From assembly GCA_947496345.1 (NCBI GenBank), contig CANMCL010000003.1, positions 1 to 28,738 on the forward strand: DNA of 28,738 nt, given 5' to 3'. Below are positions 24,797-28,738 of this stretch, one piece after another (the first letter of the stretch is position 1; every line of letters begins with the position of its first letter). Below the pieces are notes generated by a model. The model saw only the letters and a list, made by a program, of their open reading frames with translations, ran no database searches and was not told the origin of the DNA. Origin of the DNA: Actinomycetota bacterium (GTDB lineage: Bacteria; Actinomycetota; Actinomycetes; Nanopelagicales; Nanopelagicaceae). The position numbers and the translations under genes are program-made.

Positions 24797-24819
24797 CTGG
24801 AAATGTTATTGATTTCCAG
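24797..24819. promoter_or_regulatory. long palindrome CTGGAA-N11-TTCCAG, copy 2
   Basis: Exact arms, in fact 8 bp long here (CTGGAAAT/ATTTCCAG). It lies 23 bases upstream of the -35 element of copy 2's promoter, a position typical of activator sites. It shares CATTTCCAG with the copy at 6561. Confidence 0.6.
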
Positions 24820-24827
24820 GTAATTAT

Positions 24828-25502
24828 CTAGAGTGATAATGCAGCAAGCGGGAGTATCAAAAGCGAAGTAGCTGGAAGATATTGCAAGAGTCCATGCATA
24901 AGGGCAGTCGAAGAATTCTGACCAAAGCGATAGTGATTAAAGGTCGTCATAATTGAAGTCATAACAGGATAAGTTGCAAATGCTCCAGACAGACGCGGCC
25001 CCAGGTTTTCAGCAAATTGTGTAATCGTGAAGATCAGAAAGAGCGCTGATGCAACCCTTAACCAGATATCCCACTTAGGAGCAGGGGGAAGTTTGACATT
25101 TTTATCGTAGGCAACGAATCGCTTCAGCGAGATTGCCCAAACAATTAACCAGAGCGCTATACCGACCCAAAGATCGGTAATCAGTGGACTCAGAATTGCT
25201 ACACCTATGAGAAACACTGACGTCGACGTTACAACGCAAATTGGCCAGTTAAATCGTGGCGACATCCGAGAATAGGTTGCGATGTAGAAAAGTATTGAGA
25301 TCTGTCCAGCATATGTACCTACGATGGAGTCATAGAGAAATTCACTACCGTGCTGGAGGTAAATAACTGCCAAAATAGGCACAAGAATAAAGGGGACCGC
25401 CATTGAGATGCCACCCCATCGCGCGCCAAATCTTCTTTGAATGAAATACGTTCCAATTACAAAGAGGGGGGCAAAGAGAAGCTTTACTGCCAAAACCAGC
25501 AT
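24828..25502 (-). CDS. multi-pass membrane protein with internal repeat, unknown function
   Basis: I do not recognise this 224-residue protein with certainty. It has seven or eight hydrophobic segments, roughly at 3-20, 32-50, 58-77, 84-104, 108-126, 146-162, perhaps 172-186, and 203-222. RFGARWGG near 25-31 and NLGPRLSG near 167-173 look like the same element, suggesting two homologous halves. Its ATG shares a base with the stop of the creatininase-like gene (TAATG), so translation is coupled. A transporter or exporter for the cluster's substrate or product is possible, but there is no direct sign of it. Confidence 0.7.
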   Translation of the reverse strand: MLVLAVKLLFAPLFVIGTYFIQRRFGARWGGISMAVPFILVPILAVIYLQHGSEFLYDSIVGTYAGQISILFYIATYSRMSPRFNWPICVVTSTSVFLIGVAILSPLITDLWVGIALWLIVWAISLKRFVAYDKNVKLPPAPKWDIWLRVASALFLIFTITQFAENLGPRLSGAFATYPVMTSIMTTFNHYRFGQNSSTALMHGLLQYLPATSLLILPLAALSL

Positions 25503-26296
25503 TAATTAAATCTCTCGGTGATAAATACTTCACGATCAGCGCTCAGAAGTGAATCCACTGCATCTTTTGCTGCTGCTACCGATGCCTTAAATATCTTTTC
25601 GCCCTTTTCAGCGGTTGCCAGAGTTGGATCTCCCATAACTCCAGATTTTGAATCACGACGAAAGTCCAACGGTATTCCCAAGAAACCTGGTTGGCGAAAA
25701 TCAATACAAGAGAGCGCGACTCGAACATCAGGCATGTCTTTTGCGATCGCTTTCATATCAACAAGTTCTGGCCGATGATAAAGCGCAAGTGAAGTCTCCA
25801 TCTCACAGGCGTGCCCCATACCCCCAATTTCAGAGCCTCCAATATCAATGAGAACCTGCTTAATTGACTGCCAGTAGGAGTAAGTAGGTATTGATACGCC
25901 AAGAGTCTCACTTAAATCCGCCGTTGATGCGGTAAGAATTCCAGCGTTACCACCGTGCCCATTAATCACGAGAAATCTGTAGAAGCCATGCGCGGTAAGA
26001 GATGAGAAAATATCGTTTAGTAAATGGTGGAACGTTTCGAGCTTTAATGAAATCGTTCCCGGATAGCCCTTATGGTGAGGAGAAGTACCCCACCAAATTG
26101 GAGGAAGTGCAATTACATTGCCACCAGAATTTTCTGCAACGTGTTCTACTAATACGTTTGAATTATAAATATCGGTATCCACTGGTAGATGCGGGCCGTG
26201 TTGCTCAATAGCGCCAGTTGGCAATAGAAATATTGTCTTATCTCTGTCGAGGCTATCTATTTGCTGCCAGTTAAGTTCAGTAAATCTAAAGGCCAT
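25502..26296 (-). CDS. creatininase-family amidohydrolase
   Basis: Metal-dependent amidohydrolase of 264 residues; relatives act on creatinine, on a formamide in riboflavin/F420 synthesis (ArfB) or on peptides (MftE). Metal ligands are visible in PTGAIEQHGPHLPVDTD (Glu, His, Asp), VINGHGGNAG (His) and GHACEMETS (Glu). WWGTSPHHKGYPGTISL is the usual segment over the active site. No ribosome site precedes the ATG, and a TATACT element ends six bases before it, so the transcript may be leaderless. Followed directly by the coupled membrane protein. In this island it may open a lactam or lactone, or remove an amide (inference). Confidence 0.88.
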   Translation of the reverse strand: MAFRFTELNWQQIDSLDRDKTIFLLPTGAIEQHGPHLPVDTDIYNSNVLVEHVAENSGGNVIALPPIWWGTSPHHKGYPGTISLKLETFHHLLNDIFSSLTAHGFYRFLVINGHGGNAGILTASTADLSETLGVSIPTYSYWQSIKQVLIDIGGSEIGGMGHACEMETSLALYHRPELVDMKAIAKDMPDVRVALSCIDFRQPGFLGIPLDFRRDSKSGVMGDPTLATAEKGEKIFKASVAAAKDAVDSLLSADREVFITERFN

Positions 26297-26302
26297 TGGA
26301 TG

Positions 26303-26308
26303 AGTATA
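26303..26308 (-). promoter_or_regulatory. -10 element of the creatininase-like gene (possible leaderless transcript)
   Basis: TATACT on the minus strand is followed by CATCCA and then the ATG at 26296. With a usual six-base gap the transcript starts at the A of the start codon. No good -35 is visible 17 bases upstream, so an activator may help. Confidence 0.4.
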
Positions 26309-26346
26309 TTCAAATAGTTCTGGAATAGATACATTCCTAGCAAGTA

Positions 26347-26369
26347 CTGCAATTCCATCTCTGTTCCAG
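26347..26369. promoter_or_regulatory. long palindrome CTGCAA-N11-TTCCAG, copy 3
   Basis: One mismatch from the exact copies at 6561 and 24797, with the same spacing. ATCTCTGTTCCAG (13 bases) is identical to the reverse complement of the 6561 copy. It lies between the divergent creatininase-like and phosphotriesterase-like genes, about 39 bases upstream of the -10 at 26303-26308. A nearby TGGAAT/ATTCC inverted repeat (26321-26336) may be a second site. Confidence 0.55.
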
Positions 26370-26427
26370 CGATAATTGCGGGGGAAAGTTCTCGTATTAC
26401 AGGGTGATTTGGTTTAGGCTCGTATTT

Positions 26428-27342
26428 ATGAAAAACGTTGAGACCGTACTTGGCCCAGTACCTGCTGATCAATTAGGTTTTATCTTGCCGCACGAACATC
26501 TCCTTGTTGATACCTACGATGTTCGCCGCAACTCTGATGGCGTGCTACTAGAAGTGGCAACGATGAGTGCTGAGGTTGCTGATTACAAATCAGCGGGTGG
26601 AAACACAATTGTTGATCAAACTATTTATGGCTTACATCCAGATCCTGTTGGCCTTGCAGAAATCTCACGAGCAACAGGCGTTCACATCATTGCGGGCACT
26701 GGTTTTTATCATCAACAGTATTACCCAGAATGGATTGATGATTGGAGTGTTACTCAGATCGCAGATCGAATGCTCGGACACATCGTTGATGGTTTTCCGG
26801 GCACTGGCATCAAGGCCGGCATAATGGCTGAGTTAGGCACTCACCATCGTGGCGTGAAAGAAAATGAACGTAAAGTTTTGGAAGCGGCTGCAAAAGTTCA
26901 GGCGGAGACAAAGCGACCAATCGGAACTCACGCCTTATATACCGAAGTGGGCATTGAACAATTAAATATTTTAGAGGCAGCTGGGGCTGATCTTGATATC
27001 ACTTTGATTGGTCACTGCGACACAAACCGCGATATTGAATACTCCCGCAAATTACTAAAGCGCGGCGTATGGATCGGTTATGACGCAGTCGGTCAGTTAG
27101 ATAAACAACGTGATGAACTTCGTGCAGAAACAATTGCCACCTTAATTGGTGAGGGATATCTGGAAAAGATCTTGATCTCAACAGATATTGCGGCAAGATC
27201 TCGGCTAAAAATTCACGGCAGCGAGGGCTATAAATTCCTCATCACCAAGTTTTTGCCAATTTTGCGAAGCGCTGGAGTCACCGATGATCAGATTGATACT
27301 CTGACAAGAAAGAACCCACAGCGCTTCCTTGCCGGTAAGTAA
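26428..27342 (+). CDS. phosphotriesterase-family hydrolase, likely a lactonase
   Basis: A 304-residue binuclear-metal barrel enzyme. Motifs in order: PHEHLLVD (HxH), MAELGTHHRG with Glu as the bridging ligand (as in the E. coli PHP branch rather than a carbamylated Lys), GTHAL (His), IGHCDTN (His) and STDIA (metal Asp). Many relatives hydrolyse lactones; sugar lactones fit the neighbouring SDRs and dehydratases. I start at ATG 26428 because KNVETVLGPVPADQLG is the standard family N-terminus; a GTG at 26404 would add eight unlike residues. Divergent from the creatininase-like gene, and its stop abuts that of the convergent SDR. Confidence 0.87.
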   Translation: MKNVETVLGPVPADQLGFILPHEHLLVDTYDVRRNSDGVLLEVATMSAEVADYKSAGGNTIVDQTIYGLHPDPVGLAEISRATGVHIIAGTGFYHQQYYPEWIDDWSVTQIADRMLGHIVDGFPGTGIKAGIMAELGTHHRGVKENERKVLEAAAKVQAETKRPIGTHALYTEVGIEQLNILEAAGADLDITLIGHCDTNRDIEYSRKLLKRGVWIGYDAVGQLDKQRDELRAETIATLIGEGYLEKILISTDIAARSRLKIHGSEGYKFLITKFLPILRSAGVTDDQIDTLTRKNPQRFLAGK

Positions 27343-28122
27343 TCAGTAGATGTGAATTCCGCCGCTGACGTTAAGCGTCGCGCCGGTAATAAAGGATCCG
27401 TGATCTGAAGTAACAAAAACAGCAACTGAGGCGATCTCTTCTGGTTGACCAATTCTCTTTAGCGGACATGCATCAATAATTGCTTGCACGTTCTGCGCAG
27501 AGTTATCTCGATGCTGCATCGGAGTATCGATCTGGCCGGGGGAGATTGTATTTACTCGTATTCCAAGAGTGCCTAATTGTTTTGCTAGCCCTCTAGAGAA
27601 AGCGACAATTCCTGCTTTAGAGGCGGAGTAAGCATCTGCGCCAAAGAATGAACCAGTTGACCAAGAAGGCGAAGTGAAGGTAAGGATTGAACCAGCGCGC
27701 TTGTTCTCCTTCAAATGTTCAGCTACTGCTCGCGCAATTAGAAAGGTAGATCGCAGATTGGTTTCAATTTGATGATCCCAGTCTTCAACAGTGACATCCT
27801 TAAGATCTTTTCGCTTTAACGTTGCACCAGCCAATATCACTGCATCGACTCCACCAAAGCGGGAGATTGCTGGCTTCATTATCTCTTCGTCGCAGCGTTC
27901 ACCAGATAAGTCGACGGAGAGAATTAGATGGCGCGATGGATCGGAGAACTCGCCCTCCAGTTCAGAGAGCCGCCCCTTATCAAGACCAACAGCGATTACT
28001 GATGCGCCAACTCTCTCGAGCAGAAGCGCTGTTGCTTTACCAATTCCGCTACTAGCACCAGTGACAATTATCCGTTTTCCTTCAAGTCCTCTACCTATAG
28101 ATAGATCGCTATCAGAAGACAT
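27343..28122 (-). CDS. short-chain dehydrogenase/reductase (SDR)
   Basis: A 259-residue NAD(P)-dependent oxidoreductase, plausibly a sugar or sugar-acid dehydrogenase. TGASSGIG is the coenzyme loop; the NNAG motif is altered to LAGAT, the catalytic Ser is in TFTSPSW, and Tyr-Lys is in DAYSASKAG. The end reads FITGATLNVSGG. The ATG at 28122 lies 11 bases inside the upstream enolase-superfamily gene, so translation is coupled; a TTG at 28143 is possible but overlaps more. Partner of that dehydratase-like enzyme. Confidence 0.85.
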   Translation of the reverse strand: MSSDSDLSIGRGLEGKRIIVTGASSGIGKATALLLERVGASVIAVGLDKGRLSELEGEFSDPSRHLILSVDLSGERCDEEIMKPAISRFGGVDAVILAGATLKRKDLKDVTVEDWDHQIETNLRSTFLIARAVAEHLKENKRAGSILTFTSPSWSTGSFFGADAYSASKAGIVAFSRGLAKQLGTLGIRVNTISPGQIDTPMQHRDNSAQNVQAIIDACPLKRIGQPEEIASVAVFVTSDHGSFITGATLNVSGGIHIY

Positions 28123-28738
28123 ACTTTTGTACGGTCTTCTCAATTACTTCTACGCCAAGTCCTGGCTTTGATGGAACAGCGATCTTTCCATTTTTATGTG
28201 TGAATGGCTCGGTAATTAATTCATGCTGCATCGGATTCTCATCCGGCTTTAACTCTTGCAGTAGGCAACGTGGGGTAGATGCCGAAAGTGCGATCGATGC
28301 AGCGGTATTGATCGCACTAGACCAAGCGTGGCTGTTAAACCAGAGCCCGGCTGTCTCAACTAATTTGATAATCGCTAACGCTCCGGTAATTCCTTCTACG
28401 CGTCCGACATCGCAACCAATTACATCTAGAGTTCCAGAGTTAATGGTTTCGGTGTAACCGCGGTAATCCCATTCACGTTCGCTACCGGCAATTAAAACTT
28501 TAGTGTGGTTACGAAGGCGCTTAAATTGCTCGTACTCCCAAGGCTCGAATGGCTCTTCCACCCACTTAAGTCCTTGCTCTTCCCATGCGCTAACGCGCTT
28601 AACTGCATCTTCAAAGGTCCAATTGAGTGATTGTCCGCGATCCATCATGATCCAAGCATCTGGTCCAGCTGCTTGGCGAAGATCGCGCACAAAGTTGATA
28701 TCTCTCTCTAATTCATAACCAACTCGAGCATCACCACG
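28112..28738 (-). CDS. enolase-superfamily protein, C-terminal two thirds (start outside window)
   Basis: The last 208 residues of a mandelate-racemase-type enzyme; the 5' end runs off the window. The barrel is recognisable from WIMMDRGQSL (metal Asp; the common DANQ is DRGQ), WVEEPFEPWEY (metal Glu), AGSEREWDYRGY (third acidic ligand), GCDVGRVEGITGAL and the C-terminal His in FNSHAWSSAI. The KxK strand lies before the visible part. Probably an acid-sugar dehydratase or epimerase working with the overlapping SDR. It is the third enolase-superfamily member in 16 kb, and all three differ strongly. Confidence 0.82.
   Translation of the reverse strand, partial: RGDARVGYELERDINFVRDLRQAAGPDAWIMMDRGQSLNWTFEDAVKRVSAWEEQGLKWVEEPFEPWEYEQFKRLRNHTKVLIAGSEREWDYRGYTETINSGTLDVIGCDVGRVEGITGALAIIKLVETAGLWFNSHAWSSAINTAASIALSASTPRCLLQELKPDENPMQHELITEPFTHKNGKIAVPSKPGLGVEVIEKTVQKYVF

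Noticed and set aside
1..28738. tRNA, rRNA, CRISPR array, transposase or phage genes
   Set aside because: None seen on either strand; intergenic spaces are mostly short and hold only control elements.

Overview
The window looks like a chromosomal segment of a low-GC actinobacterium. It probably comes from a small-genome freshwater (Nanopelagicales/acI-type) lineage, judged from the moderate GC, tight gene packing, the close similarity of the FMN lactate dehydrogenase to mycobacterial LldD2 as recalled, and GTG/TTG starts. That placement is inference; there is no rRNA or other marker gene in view. No tRNA, CRISPR, insertion sequence or phage gene was seen.

Left part (1-6464): a BMP-family lipoprotein (minus strand, cut by the window start), a small secreted protein with a septum-formation-like cysteine pattern, then a minus-strand run lldD-iolA-iolD. 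Middle left (6465-12209): a complete oligopeptide/dipeptide-type ABC transporter, with the binding protein gene followed by a long hairpin and then two permeases and two ATPases overlapping by ATGA or a shared base. Middle (12227-15386): a minus-strand operon RidA - SDR - enolase-superfamily protein - SDR, divergent from two tandem zinc deacylases of the AstE/AspA type (15566-17688). Then come a truncated MmgE/PrpD-like gene with a frame-shifted tail and a LacI-type repressor.

Right part (19737-28738): an acid-sugar-dehydratase-like enolase-superfamily enzyme, a CitE-like lyase, two convergent cytoplasmic ceramidase-like hydrolases, a membrane protein coupled to a creatininase-like amidohydrolase, a phosphotriesterase-family lactonase candidate, another SDR and a third enolase-superfamily protein, which is cut by the window end.

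Taken together this looks like one large catabolic island: import (ABC transporter), hydrolysis and deacylation (ceramidase-like, AstE/AspA-like, creatininase-like, phosphotriesterase-like enzymes), oxidation (SDRs), dehydration (enolase superfamily), C-C cleavage (CitE-like) and entry to central metabolism (LldD, IolA). The substrate is not readable from sequence; a modified, perhaps N-acylated, sugar acid or cyclitol is an inference. Two shared cis-elements tie the island together. The first is a 14-bp LacI-type operator (TGGAAACGTTTCCA-like) placed at transcription starts near 6717, 19696 and 21783. The second is a 23-bp palindrome CTGGAA-N11-TTCCAG at 6561, 24797 and, with one mismatch, 26347, always in gene-upstream DNA.
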